This document shows, piece after piece, positions 10,738 to 22,830 of a stretch of 64,000 bases of DNA (within the stretch, counting starts at the first letter, position 1; every line of letters begins with the position of its first letter). The translations under genes and the position numbers were made by a program. The notes below the pieces were generated by a model. The model saw only the letters and a program-made list of their open reading frames with translations, did no database searches and had not been told where the DNA came from. Source of the DNA: Ochotona curzoniae (Eukaryota; Chordata; Mammalia; Lagomorpha; Ochotonidae); contig NW_024467120.1 in NCBI RefSeq assembly GCF_017591425.1, forward strand, positions 1,550,001 to 1,614,000, in the 5' to 3' direction.

Positions 10738-11346
10738 CAAGCAGAAGGAATAAAAGGGGAAGGAGTTGTCTTGGGAGTGGTGCCAAATCCGTGTACGTGA
10801 CAGCTGGTCCGTGAGCTTGTCTGGATGTGGGTGTTGCCATGAGGGCTGTAGGGTCAATGCTAAGTGGCACCTCCAGATCCAGTATTCACTGATCCTGACC
10901 CAACATGCTCCATTCTGTGTTCCCAGCACACTTCGTGCATGAATCCCCTTCACCGGCATTCTCCAGGTGTTCAGCTGGGTTACAGCAGCTGCTCTTTCAG
11001 AATCCGACCCGACGACTTCCAGTGCTTCTGGGAAATGTAAGCTGATCCTTAATTGTAGATTGACCTCTGGCTCCCAGCTCTCTTGAGTACCAGGGCATCT
11101 CCTGGCAAAGCCATCTTGCCCACAAGGAAATGACATCTCCTAGCAAGAGTTGGGCAAGCGGATAAACATAGCACAGAGACCGCTTGCTCTGCTTGTCATG
11201 TTTCTTTTATATTCCATAGTTCAGGTCTTTCTGAGTCTATTGACTGGTGAGGGTCAGCCTAGGCAGGGGGCACAGTGATGTGCGAAAGAGGGGGTTCTCC
11301 ACTACCCTGATTGCAATGCTGGCATCTTGATTGTTGGCTGCTGATT
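10738..11346. other. unassigned unique sequence
   Basis: No gene or repeat is recognised. Confidence 0.4.
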
Positions 11347-11496
11347 TTTTTTTATGAAGATTCATTTATTTTTAACTGATAAGCAGATTTTACAGAGACA
11401 GAGAGAAGTCTTCCATCCATTGATTTACTCCCCAAATGATCCCAATAGTCAGGGTTGAGACAATCTGAAGCCAGGAACCAGGAACTTCCAGACAAT
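11347..11496 (-). mobile_element. C-SINE fragment, reverse
   Basis: Only the tail-side half is present: 'agattcatttatttttaact', 'agagaagtcttccatcc', 'actccccaaatgatccc', 'ctgaagccaggaaccagg'. It breaks near 11496, so the tRNA-like half is missing. Confidence 0.85.
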
Positions 11497-14400
11497 GTTA
11501 ATGTATCATAGAAGAAGATTTGTGTAAGGAAAACCCAAGAACTCACACTGAGATAAGTCGAGGGACCTACTTAGGGAGGCATGAATGATGTCACCGTCTG
11601 GTCGAGGTGTCCCTTCTCTGACTTGCTGGCTAACGGTGTGTAGGTCAGGGTCAGACGTTATGGGGCCAATTACAGAGTGCTGACTTTCTCTTTCGAAAAA
11701 GACCAGGTTTTCTTTATGCTTTCCAAGAGTGGGTTGTAATTTTTATTTAAGTGTGTACAAACCACTGAAGTCTGAACTGAATTATTGCCCAACGTATGTG
11801 ACTGTACTTTGATGAATGGGAGACGGCTGAGACTGCCGCTCTGGGAGTTGTGGGCGGCCAGTGCTAGGCACAACTGGCTGTCACTGGGTGGCACTTTCCT
11901 GGCAACACAGTCAGGATCTTGGAGCAAGGAATGCAAGCAGGTGGGTCCTCACCTGACTCCATGGCCTACCTTGGCACTTGGTCACACATTCTGTAGGGTG
12001 CTGATACCCCAAGATTCACCCTGGCATTGGGGTGACTGCTATTTCTGTGTGTTTTAGGAGCAGTCTGGGTGACTGAAACTGCCAAACTCCTCCTCCTTTT
12101 GCCCTGAGTTGGAAAACTCTTTCAAAAAGAAAACAAAGTTTGCTTTGGCATCTGTTTGGGTTGTTAGCCTAGAACTATGCACTTGGCCCTGCCAGTGAGT
12201 TTGATGTAAGGAGATCGGTGCTCGGTAGGTGTGTTCATTCTGGTCAGAGGGGCCAACTGTATGGCCTGCAAACCCTACAGAAGTCCAAACTGGCCAATCT
12301 TATACTCAGGGCCATGTGGCACAGCCTTGCTGCTTGCCATCAGCAAGGGACCGGGTCTCCATGAACGTTTGTTCTGGGGCTTCTCCCCACGGCTCTGCCA
12401 CCTCTACCTGCCCGCCTTCCCCCACCCCCTGCTTAATCGGGACTTCCTTCTGCCTCTGGCTATCTCTGTACTATCAACCGCAGAAAATGAAAATTAACGT
12501 GACTGGTTTCCTTCTTTGCCCTTAACAGGTTGAAACCCCCAGAGGATTTGTCTGATCCCACATTTGTGACTCCCACATTTGCAGTAAATCCAATTTTGGA
12601 CGTGGCTGAATTTCATCCCAGTGTAAAGAGACTTTATGCCAATCTTTGGAGAGCCACAGTTGGGCATGAGGATGCCCTGATAACGATGATGGTGCAGGGG
12701 TTACCCAGAGTTTTGCGGTTGGCTTGCTTCATAAGCCATGTCTTCAAAGCCACAACCCTTGTACTTTCCAAACGGTAACGTAAACTTTATTTCTGCTTTT
12801 CACAGTTCTCGGAGTGGTGATCTGACTCAAAGGAGGACTGGTATCAAGATGAAGACAAAGCCACCAGCCACGTGACTCTGTGTGCATAGGAGGAGGGCAG
12901 ACGGGGATGGGGCTGTGGCATAGGGTGGGAGCTGCTGAGGCCTTGGGGGTAGAGGGAGTGGGGCTAAGAACTTGAGAGAAGAGAAGGGAGGATTCTATGG
13001 AGACACACGTGGATTTATCCACGTCGTGCTGGCCTAGCCTATGGAGGAACTGAGAGAAAGTGACCTAAGCTTGATATGGCTTAAGGGTCAAATGTGTGGA
13101 CCGTGAGCCCTGGCTGTGCTGGCCACTGGCTTTGGGACACGACTCTGCCTCACTTACTTCTGTTATCGACAAAATGCAGACTCAAATACCTGTTCTTGGG
13201 ATTGCTCATTGGTGCCTTTGGCGCCTGTTCCAAAGCGCAGTGGGAACCTCATGGCCCGGGTCACATGGATGAGGGTTTGGGTCCAGCTGGAGGTGTAGCG
13301 TCAGGCTCTGACCAGGCTTAAGGTGGGGGTATGATTTACCTGTGGGTCAGAATGTTAGAGCGTGGGTGAGCAATTTCAGAGCTATTCTAAGCAGACTATT
13401 CTCAGATGCAGAGTAAGCTGTGGTGACCGAGTGGCCCCAGCAAGTGGTTGTTAAAGGCTGGTGCTGTCCCCGCAGCAGGGAATGGACCACCACACTGGGA
13501 TCTGGGCATTTAGACCTTTAGAATACAGGGTGTTGCTGCCATTTTCCTCCGTTTTCTTCCTCTTCTCCTTGTCTTATGTGTGGCTCAAAATAGAGTTTTA
13601 TTTTTTGAAACTGCACTGAAGCCTGTGGTTTAGCAACTTCTTCCTAGGGTTGCAGTTGTGTATCTGATTTTAATAACTCTAGATACAAAATTTGTATCTA
13701 TTGTTTCATCAAATTTAATCTTGCTTGACCTATTGTGCAAACTTTTGAGACAGAACATCGTCTTCCAGTGTTGCCTATGATCTTCAGCTCTCTGATAACC
13801 GCAAAGTTGATATTTGTGTTTGATACGTTTTTACTGACAGAAAATATTGAAAAAGATAACACTGAGAAACATGAGCTATAGAATTCTGTTAGAGATCTTC
13901 CATATATTAGTGCAATCTATTTGGGTAATTTCAAACAGCCAGCAATTGCTCATCTAAACCAATGTGCCAGATCTGGAAATTACCCCTTAGTAATTATGGA
14001 AGTGATGCCTAGGATGAGTTTTACAATTAGGCAACTTATCTCTTATTGTTACGCACCTTGCTAGCTCAACCCAACTTCAGAGCAATAACCTTATTGTCTT
14101 TGGCATAGAATGAAAAAGCTGGTTAATGCTATTCTGCAATATTGATTTTTGGATCAGGAAAATGAAAAGAACTTTTCACATTTGCAGTTGATCTAGAAGT
14201 AAAAGTGTGACGTGGAGCTGAGTTGGGGTTGAGGTAATCCAAAGAGCTTCCCTCCCTCTGAGGAGAGGGAGATGATGGTGAGGTTTCCAGCTTCTTTCAG
14301 CTTGCTGCGGGAATCTTACAAAACCTCTGGTTTCTCTCCTCAGAAAAATGCACCAAGTGAGCGACTTGTTTGCTGTCCAGCAGCCTTTCCCATCTTGCAC

Positions 14401-14881
14401 TATCTGACCCTGGAGAGAAGCAAGTAAAGCTGGTTGGTTCTGAGATGAGGAAGGGGATTCTCACAGACAGGTGGAGAGAGATAGAGACTCTGTGTCCTGT
14501 TTCAGAATCTTCCAACACGAACAAAACAGCAACAACAACAAAAAATGCCACCGGGAAACCCTATCCTTGTAAGCTGAATAGACTTGACTTAAATAACCAA
14601 GTCAAGCTTTACCCAGTCACCCAGGCCATAAACCCCACAGTTACAGCTCCACCTCCCGATGCCTCCTTTGAGAACTCTGTGGTGAGCTCATTGCCCTACT
14701 CCTGTACTGACACTCTAAAGCTGAACCTATTATTATTAATATCATTTCTGAAAGTTCACAAAAAATACAGATTGTGAAAAAAAAGAATGGATTTCTATTT
14801 TTTTTGCACCAAAAGCTTAACTTCTGATTCTATTTCCCACAAACTTTCTTGAATTGCTGTTTATTTGCCTGTATCTTCCTA
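11497..14881. other. long stretch without recognised repeats
   Basis: At about 3.4 kb this is the longest stretch in the window in which I recognise no SINE. I recognise no gene. The only exon-like signal is at 12529-12773, listed separately. The A/T-rich part at about 13600-14170 contains no open frame of note. A pyrimidine-rich run lies at about 13538-13575. Confidence 0.45.
12529..12773 (+). other. possible unassigned exon (speculative)
   Basis: A strong-looking splice acceptor (pyrimidine-rich 'ttccttctttgcccttaacag' ending at 12528) precedes a frame that stays open from 12503 to the TAA at 12776-12778. A GT lies near 12773 ('acg|gtaacg'), which is a poor donor match. The roughly 80-residue peptide contains the run FHPSVKRLYANLWRATVG, and I do not recognise a family. 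No neighbouring exon is visible. It could equally be a chance open frame. Confidence 0.15.
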
Positions 14882-15197
14882 TTTTTTAAAATATCTATTC
14901 ACTTTCATTGGAAAGGCAGGTAAACAGACATAAGGAGCAGGAGAGAGAAAGATCTTCCGTATACTGGCTCACCCCTAAGTGGCCACAGCAGCTGGAGCTG
15001 AGCCCATCTGAAGCCAGGACCCAGGAGCCTCCTCTGGGTACAGGGTTCCAAGGCCCTGGGCCATCCTTGACTGCCCTCCCAGGTCACAAGCAGAGAACGA
15101 GATGGGAAGTGAAGCAGTGGTGGGAGAGCTGACGCCCACATGGGATCCTGGCATGTGCAAGGCGAGAATTTAGTCATTGAACATTGCACGAGGACCA
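14882..15197 (-). mobile_element. C-SINE, reverse
   Basis: Complete order: 'tattcactttcattggaaag', 'gagagaaagatcttccgt', 'cctaagtggccacagcagc', 'gggccatccttgactgccct', 'cgcccacatgggatcctgg', 'aggcgagaatttagtca'. Moderately preserved. Confidence 0.92.
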
Positions 15198-15264
15198 ATT
15201 TACTAATTTCTATGTTTCTAATGTAGACTGTTTCTCAGACTGCAGGCTAAGGTATGCAGTCACT

Positions 15265-15560
15265 GACGCAGGCACTGGGTACAGCGGTTGAGAGCCTCTT
15301 GGGCTGTTCATGTCCAGGGATGGAGCGCGTGGCTTGCATCCCAGCTCCACTTCTCACTTCAGCTTTCTGCTAATGTGGACCCTGGGAAGAGACAGGTGTC
15401 AAGTCAGCTACTCAGATCCCTAACCTGGACTGAGTTTTCAGCTCCTGGCTTTGGCCTGACTCAGCCTCAGCTGTTGTAAGTGTTTGGGATGTGAACCAGC
15501 AGGTGGGAGATCACTCTTGGTCTATCCTTCCCAATCTCTTTGCCTTTCAAAAAACAGATA
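15265..15560 (+). mobile_element. C-SINE, forward, diverged
   Basis: Recognisable blocks are 'gcactgggtacagcggttga', 'cagctccacttctcact', 'ggctttggcctgactcagc', 'gtgaaccagcaggtggga' and 'cccaatctctttgcctttca'. The tail is short. Confidence 0.78.
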
Positions 15561-16110
15561 CTTGCATTATAATTAAAATTTAAGAAAAAAAAATCCAAGA
15601 ACCCACAGATCATTCTGACTTTGTTACTTCAAAACAACACTGCAGATGCAACATGTTCAAGTCTGAACTCATGGGTTTGGTGCCACTGAAAAGAAATGAA
15701 GCAAAAATATCAACACTGCACACATAGCCACTATCCTGTAATTACATTCTGCCACGTGTTTGTCAACAGCGTCTATTCCAAGAAGCCTAAGCAATGCCAC
15801 TTCATCCTCCTGACAGCCAGCCTCACTCTGATCAGTCACTGCAGGGCCTCTTTGTTGTCTTTCAGTCTTATCTCCTGTACAAGGCATGCCCCAGACAACT
15901 GCCCTGCTCACACTTTCGCCAAGACCGCCCCCTTTCCTGTTCCAAGACCTCCAGGAGCACCTTTCCCAGTCATCCATTCTTATTCAACAAGTTTTCTTTT
16001 GGAAGGAAGGATTTGAAAAAGAATGATATATGATGGATAGAAAGGCCATGAAAAATGGAATCAGAAAACAAGTTTATTTTGGTCCAAAAAAGAAAAAAGA
16101 AGGAAATCCA
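15561..16110. other. unassigned unique sequence
   Basis: No gene is supported. The plus frame at 15696-16016 (106 codons) has no recognisable domain. Confidence 0.4.
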
Positions 16111-16117
16111 TGCACAG

Positions 16118-16457
16118 CTTTTTTTTTTCTTTTTAATATTTATTTATTTTCATCAGAAAGGCAGATATACAGAGAGGAGGAGAGACAGAGAGGAAGATCT
16201 GTCTGTTAATTCACTCCCCAAGTGGCTGCAATGGTCAGTGCTGAGCCAATCTGAAGTCAGGAGCCAGGAGATTCTTCTGGGTCTCTCACATGAGTGCAGG
16301 GTCCCAAGGCCTTGGGCCATCCTCGATTGTTTTCCCAGGCCACAGGCAGGGAGCTAGATGGGATATGGGGCATCTGGGATTAGAACCGGCGCCTGTATGG
16401 GATCTCAACATGCTCAAAGCGAGAACTTTACCCGCTAGGCTACTGCTCCAATCCCCT
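16118..16457 (-). mobile_element. C-SINE, young copy with perfect target duplication
   Basis: Full reverse element from 'ttaatatttatttattttca' through 'acagagaggaagatctgtc', 'cttgggccatcctcgattgt', 'agaaccggcgcctgtatggg' to 'ctaggctactgctcc'. The 7-bp repeat TGCACAG at 16111-16117 and 16458-16464 is an intact target-site duplication. Confidence 0.95.
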
Positions 16458-16464
16458 TGCACAG

Positions 16465-17499
16465 TTTTTTCACAGGATGTATTTTCTGTGAGCTTTTAGC
16501 CTCTTGTGAAGACTCCCACTTACACAAATGATTGATACTTTTATAGAGTTAGGCAGGACTGTACACTGTATAGTCAATGGCTAATCATCTTTAAATGCCG
16601 TTTACAGATGAATATATTGAGTGTATCTAATGTTTGTTACCGGAAGTCCCCAGGGTTCCTCTTCAGGCTGCTTGCTCATGGGTCCCTCCTCTCCCAGAGG
16701 CACTGCAATCCTTCAAGCTCTGCTCACTCCAGCGCTTACTTCTCTTGCATTTCTGTCTGCTCACCCTAGTAATCTTTTTTGTTTTTTCCACATAATGGAT
16801 TTTGATTAAAAAAAAAGAAGAAAGAAAAAGAGAGGAGAGAGTTTTCAACTAGCACCCTCCAGCTTAGAAGTTTGTTGGAAACTCACTCACACACTTTTTT
16901 TTTTCTCTAAGAATTGACCACCTTCATGGGAAGCAAAACACATCCAAGCTATTATGTCAATTCTAGCTAGAAGATGAATTTCAAAGAGCATAGAACTATT
17001 AAAATAACAAAAGTAATTTCCACTCCAAAAGGAAGCACAAATCCCAAAGCAATATACAAACAGCCACACTAAGTGTGATGACCACCACAGGCCCCACGAG
17101 GTTGGCTCGCTCTCTTCCTGTGTCTGTCTTTCTCCCACTTGGTGATAATCCCTACTAGAAACCAGAGAGAATCTCTCCTAAGACTTCTTGGAGGATTGGA
17201 GTCAAGCTCAACTTGGTGAAGAATCTCAAGTATTTTCTCTTTAGATGAAAAAATAAACTCCTAAACCTGTCCTTTGAACAACAGATGTGTTCAATATTCA
17301 AATACGTGCTACATGAACACGATTCAGAATTCTAGGAGTATAAAACAGAAGAGTCCTATGAGGTCAAAGATGCCTGTAAAGTTTTTAACGTTTTCACATC
17401 CAAAGAGGGAATATATGTTCTTCCCCTTAGCTATAAACCTGGCTTAATGACTTGAGCTCTTGAGTGCCCAGCCAGAGACTTCCGGGCACTGGAGAAAGA
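16465..17499. other. unassigned unique sequence
   Basis: No gene or named repeat is recognised. Short A-rich runs occur at 16807-16830. Confidence 0.4.
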
Positions 17500-18313
17500 T
17501 AAATGTTCTTCCCCTCTTTCTATTTGTTTGTTTCTTTCACTTACCAGTACCTATTGGAGTCACTTCATTATTTCATTGTTGGGTTCTTTTGTAATGGAAA
17601 TTTAAGTAGTTCCCGTCTTCCACTGTCACAACCATCTTGTATACACATCACTTTACATATGTGTTTGTAATTGTGGCCAAAGGGCTGTGAAATGAAATTG
17701 GTGGGTCAAAGGGCAGGTGCATTCGGAATGCCATACTTCCCAGCCCTTCAATGTATTCCCCCTGCAGGGACAAATCAGTTCCCTCTACGCCAGCCTCACC
17801 AACTGATGTGGTACATGACTTGGACTTCTGCCAATCAAATCAGAACAAAACGGTGTTTTAGTGCCATAATAACTCACATTTTCTTTGTGAGTGATGTTGA
17901 ACAATTTTCATATTTAAAAGAGGCTTTCAGTATTTACCTCTCTATGAACTGCTTAAATTCTTTGCTCATCTGAGAAACAGATGAATGGTCTTTTAGAAAA
18001 ATAACTTTCAGGATAAGATGCATTTTGAGGAAATTAGCCCTTTTTGGCATGGAAGAACACATTTCCTGTTTTGTCATGTCTCTTTTTGGCTTTGCTTGCA
18101 ATATTTACTGTTGAAGGAATTTTCTTTCAGGCTTTCTCTGAGAGAAATCGTATCAGTCTTTTCTTTCACGGCATCTGAATCTTGTGCCACGTTTGGAAAT
18201 GTCTTTTCTCTTACCAAGGGACTATAATTCTCTCATGCTTCTACTCTACTTTGGAGTTTCAGTTTTTACATTTTATAGAAGACGTGAAGTATGGTTCTAA
18301 CTTTATTTTTTCA
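17500..18313 (+). mobile_element. old L1M-type LINE fragment
   Basis: It matches the long 3' part of old mammalian L1 elements: 'ggaaatttaagtagttccc', 'gaaattggtgggtcaaagg', 'gcctcaccaactgatgtgg', 'taactcacattttctttgtg', 'gttgaaggaattttctttca', 'cttgtgccacgtttggaa' and 'ggttctaactttattttttc'. The match stops abruptly at about 18313, exactly where the next L1 begins, so the younger L1 probably inserted into it. I could not find its continuation after the younger L1. Confidence 0.75.
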
Positions 18314-19491
18314 AGGTAGCATCAAGATGACAGTATAGGGTGAGAATAGGTTTAAGCTGATGGAGAATAATCAGCCAGGGAGAAGCAGAGAGGACAGATT
18401 TTAGGAAATAGGAGGGGACAGGCCAATGACAGAGGAACACCTGGAGACCCACAGACATGGGGAAGCAGCAGAGACAATGGAGTGCTGTTCCAGTGGCCTG
18501 ATACCCTAGCAGCGGTCAGCTGTTGGTAACAGGTGATCGGTGATTGGAGCTCTATTGACGATCGGGTAGGAAGGGGAGTTCACCAGATTAGGAGGTGAAC
18601 CAAGGCAAAGAAAGGCCTGTCCTGCTGATTTTGTTTGATCTGACCATGAACAGAGAAGGAATAGCAGACCCCAAGTGGTGGAGCAGAAACAGGGTGGATT
18701 TCATGGCCCAAGCCCCACCACTGCCACATTGGGCACCATTTTGTGCACTGTGGCAAAGGCTAAGGGACCAGAAGGACAACAGTGAGTTGTGCATGTGCTA
18801 AGCCAGGAGCAAAATCACTTCTGGCTCAATGCATTGGCTTGGTCCCACAGAAAAACCAATACCGAACTGGCATCCTACAGGTTCCAATCAAAATAGGTCT
18901 GGCTGGCCCCCACGCCTAGAACCCCACCAGGGCCACATCAGGTGCCACATCAGGATCCATCTTATGCACTGCGGCAAAGGCTAAGGGACCAGAGGGAGAA
19001 AAGTGATCTGTGCATGTACTAAGCCAGGAGCAGAATTTATTCTGACTCAGTGTATTGCATCAGTTCCACAGGGAAATCATTGCAAAGTTGACATTTGTTT
19101 GGTTCCAACAGAAATAGGTTCAGATGACCCTCAGCTCTTAAAGCCAGCAGGTTCCAACAAGACCAGCACCAATGAGTTAGGAAAGCTGGTTTCTCCCTAA
19201 TTCCGGGCACTGCTCAAGCTGGGAGTTGGGGAAACACTGAGCAGGCAACAGTGCAGGCACAGCCCGGGATCACAGGGGAAGGAGGTTAGTGAGCTAGGAG
19301 CTGGGCTACGGAGACCATGGTAGGAGCCTAGCACAAGAGCCTGGGTCTGAAACTTGCTGCAGGGAGTAGCATAAGAGACTACAAATGAAGAACTAGGTGC
19401 CAAACAAAATCAATAAATTTAACCTATAGAACAGGGGCACCATAGCTTAGAAGGCAGCCCTAAGGAGAGGAATCTGCTAGCCAGAATAGTA
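18314..19491 (+). other. L1 5' untranslated region with a tandem duplication
   Basis: Two imperfect copies of a roughly 220-bp unit are visible. The shared block 'ggcaaaggctaagggacc' occurs at 18752 and again at 18973, each followed by a 'gtgcatgt(g/a)ctaagccagga' block. This is the promoter-bearing end of the L1, and duplicated 5' UTR units are known from other mammalian L1 lineages. Confidence 0.65.
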
Positions 19492-19754
19492 ATGACAAGA
19501 GCAAGAGAGACAGAAGCATAAGTAATATTATTAATGCCTCCCCCACAAAGGAGCAAAAGCCTTTGTTCAAGACCTCAGAGTTAACTGAGGAAGATATTGA
19601 GAAAATGGTGATAAAGAATTTTAAAAACTTCCTATAAAGCTTCTTATCAACAATGAGAAGCATACATGGTAGTTCAAGAAATTTAAGGAATATGTTATAC
19701 AAGAAATAACACCAACGAATCAAATGAAAACTGATTCCTTAGAAATCAGGAATG
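19492..19754 (+). pseudogene. L1 ORF1 N-terminal remnant
   Basis: L1 ORF1p is the RNA-binding chaperone of the LINE-1 particle. The fragment starts at an ATG in 'aatgacaagagcaagag' and continues through 'ctgaggaagatattgag', 'aagcttcttatcaacaatga' and 'ccttagaaatcagga', which follow the order of the L1/HAL1-type ORF1 N-terminus. Several stops interrupt it. At 19754 the reading is broken by the 2.3-kb insertion and resumes at 22056. Confidence 0.7.
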
Positions 19755-22055
19755 TAGGGGTTTGCATGGACAGACCTCCTGGCACCATGGTGGCTATTGG
19801 GGGCACCTGAGCCAGGTTGGACTCAATGCTTGGGGCCCTAGCCCCAGCCACTGCTTCCAAGCAGTGGGCAAGACCAGGGTTTGCCTGGGCCTGAGAGTTT
19901 TCTCCCTTCACAGCAACTATATTGTGAGGCGATCTTGGCAGCTCAGACCCCTTGGCTCAGCCCAGTGCTGCCATCTTGGGGAGCGGGTGGTCAGGTGAGT
20001 TCAACCTGGGGGCTTGGATGGACAGACCTCCCAGCAGTATGGCAGCTGCTGGGGGCATCTGAGCCAGGTCAGGCTCAATGTTTGGAGCCCTAGCCCCAGC
20101 CACCGCTGCCAAGCAGTGGGTGAATCCAGGGATTGCTGCCCACCTGGCAGCGAGCTCTGGGGTCTTGAGGGGGTGGAATTACTGCCTAGGGACATTCATA
20201 GTTAAGGACACTGTGTGTGTAGGTGAGGAAGGAATCCTGAGGGACTTTCAATGGCAGGGCCACTGTAGTTGTAAGAAAGCCAGGGGACTGAGACATGGTG
20301 GTTTGGAGGGGAGAGACTGGAAGAACTGTATGGGTCAGACTGTTACACCAGCCCACATTGGAGTCCTGAGTAGGGCTTGTGGCTTGGAACATTGCTGACC
20401 ACCACATGCCAGTCCTCATGAAATCTAGGACTGGGGGCCTGTTCAGCAGGGCTATATCCCAGTACCTGACTGAATATCAAAACAGGGTAATGTAACCAAC
20501 TAGCACACAAAAGAACCAGGTCCAGGGGTAGATTCTGTGAGGGATATGTGGGCCCAACCCTGTGGGAATACAAGTCTCTCTGTTAGGTCAAGAGATGGAG
20601 TGGTGATGGGCTGAGCTAGGTGTGATCACGAACTTGCCATCACTCACATGTACAGGGCCTGAGAATAGTCTGGGCAGGTCCAGGCTACAGCACATGCATG
20701 TGCATCCCAAAACAGGCTCTTGGGTGGGCTGGGCCGCAATATTCACCAGCTCATGCAAGGCCAACATGGAGGGGCAGGCTAGGTTGGGCAAGGGCCTAAA
20801 ACCTGCTGGCATGTGTGAGATCTGGGTCTTGGAATGGGCCAAGTGGGGGAATGTGGGAAACTCCCCTAGTGGGTCATAGCTCCCACTGGTGAGAATATGG
20901 TCCAGAACCACCTACCAGAGCAAGATCTGAGAGTAGCAGTGGCTCCAGTATAGAAACCTCCTTGTTAGGTTGCTACTCCAACTGGTGATAATGAGAACCA
21001 AGCCTAGGGCAGGCATGGCTAGACAGAGAGTGACACCTGCTGGTGTTGGTTGGTTCAGTTGAACTAGGCTTCAATGCCCATTGACATGTATGAGAAGTGA
21101 ATGGGATGTAGGATAGACCGGATTAGTCTGCTGTACATAATGGTAAGCATGGGAACAGGGCAGGCAGTAGGCCTGGTGGGGGTTATTGCAGGTCACTCTG
21201 ATTAAGCAGCTGCTCCCGCTGGTGTATGTGAAGGCTGAGTGTGTGGTGGGCAGGATCAGGCTAGGCTCCAACACCCATTGGTTTGTGTAAATGACAGGCC
21301 TGGAGGTAGAACTGACCCAGCAATTGCCACCACCAGCATGTGCATAAGCTGATTGGGGTGATGAACTGTGCTGGACCTTGTATTGACAGGCACACACAAG
21401 AATCAGGTCTTGGATCACATCAGATGAAGTTTCTTTAGAGATCCCCTTAACAGAATTGCTGGACTGAAAACCACAACCATGAAAAGGATTGCAGGTTCCA
21501 TGGTCTGACCGTGCAGTGCATGTGTCAGAGCTGTGCTTCCTCAGTGACTTAAATGGAACAGTGGATAGCATATGCAAGTGCATATGGAGAACATGGCACT
21601 ACATTGGAGTCTGCAGAAAACACCTCATACCACAACAGAAGACAGAGGACAGAACAAATTGATCGACTACCCCTGCGTTGGCAGTGAATAACTGGGCAAA
21701 TGAGGACTCTAAGGTAGACTATGTCAACCAGTGGATTTGGGAGGGGTTTTCGCTTTCTTGCAGTGGCAAGACTGGCAGTAGTTTGGAACTGTTGAACTAT
21801 CAAAACCTCATTAGCAGGATCCTCAGAGCATGCCCCACATCAGGGATCCTGGGGTGGTGTCAGGTGTCTGTCCTCCATCCCAGGGTGCAGAGGCATTTTG
21901 GGAGGCTGGGTGTGGCTTCTCTCCTTATCTTTCCCCTTCCCCCAGATACAGGGAGGGAAAAAAAAAAGAATGTGAAATGGAGATCTCACCCACCTTCCTG
22001 TAGCCCTTGACTCCTATCACCCTAATCAACTATGTAAAAATCAGCAAAAAATAAA
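19755..22055 (+). mobile_element. 2.3-kb unidentified A-tailed retroposon inserted in L1 ORF1
   Basis: This block has no match to L1 coding sequence, although both flanks are L1 ORF1 and read through if it is removed. It is G-rich, and its 5' part is a tandem duplication: 'atggacagacctcc' at 19766 and 20018, then 'ccctagccccagccac' in both, period 252 bp. From about 20580 to 21400 it holds many degenerate units of 'gcatgtgtgagatctgg' type. It ends in an A-rich tail ('tcagcaaaaaataaa') and is flanked by AATG at 19751-19754 and 22056-22059. No open frame is convincing. It could be a non-autonomous retroposon or a displaced L1 5' UTR-like segment. I do not recognise its family. Confidence 0.6.
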
Positions 22056-22830
22056 AATGATTAATGAAAACATTAAGAATGCATTGGAGCGAATTAAAAA
22101 TTCAGGAAAGCCTCAATAATAGAATAAGTGAGGCAGATGAAAGAACCTCAGAATTGGAAAATATTTCTTGCCACAATGGGGAAACAATTAAAGCTGGAAG
22201 TGGAACTGACCTTAGCCAAAAAAAGTATATAAGATTAAGAGACTCTATTAAAAGGCCAAATATAAGAGCTATGGGAGTCCCAGAAGGCTCAGAAAGAGAA
22301 GTTTGTTTCAAAGATGTTTTCAATAAAATATTAAACAAAAACTTCCCTAATATGAAGACAAAATTGAGAAACGACAAACAGGAGGAGCACAGAACTCTCA
22401 ATAGGATTAACCAAAAGCAATCTTGATCAAACTCTCTTCAATTTGAACATAAAGAAAAGATCCTTAAATGTTCACATGAAAAAATCAATTAGCATGTAGA
22501 GGAACTTAAATCAGACTCACAGCTGACCTCTCAGAGGAAACTCTATAGGCCAGAAGAGAAGGAAGTGACATATTCTAAATTTTAAAGAGGAAAAATTGTC
22601 AACCCAGAATAATGAACCCAGCAAATCTTTCCTTTGTCTTTGAAAATGAAATAACATATTCAGCAGTAAAGAAAAGCACAAAGTCTTTGCCTTTTCTAGA
22701 CCTGCCCTACAAATGATACTTAAAAATGTTCTCTTTACACATAAAAGGAATAACACCCACCAAAACCAAAGACAAATGTGGAAAACATCCCAGTAAAAGG
22801 ACAACAGAAGATTAAATCAAATAATGAACA
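22056..22830 (+). pseudogene. L1 ORF1 C-terminal remnant
   Basis: The frame at 22064-22426 carries clear ORF1p features: the coiled-coil piece 'EADERTSELEN', then 'RDSIKRPNIRAMGVPEGSER', the start of the RNA-recognition-like domain, and 'KILNKNFPNMKTKLRNDKQ'. Downstream, the C-terminal region continues with stops ('ctgacctctcagaggaaact', 'gtcaacccagaataatgaac'). The protein is not functional. Confidence 0.85.

Noticed and set aside
10666..11136. 156-codon minus-strand frame
   Set aside because: It partly translates an antisense MaLR LTR and shows no protein family.
21071..21583. 170-codon minus-strand open frame
   Set aside because: It is the antisense of degenerate G-rich units in the 2.3-kb insertion. 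The low-complexity units keep it open.
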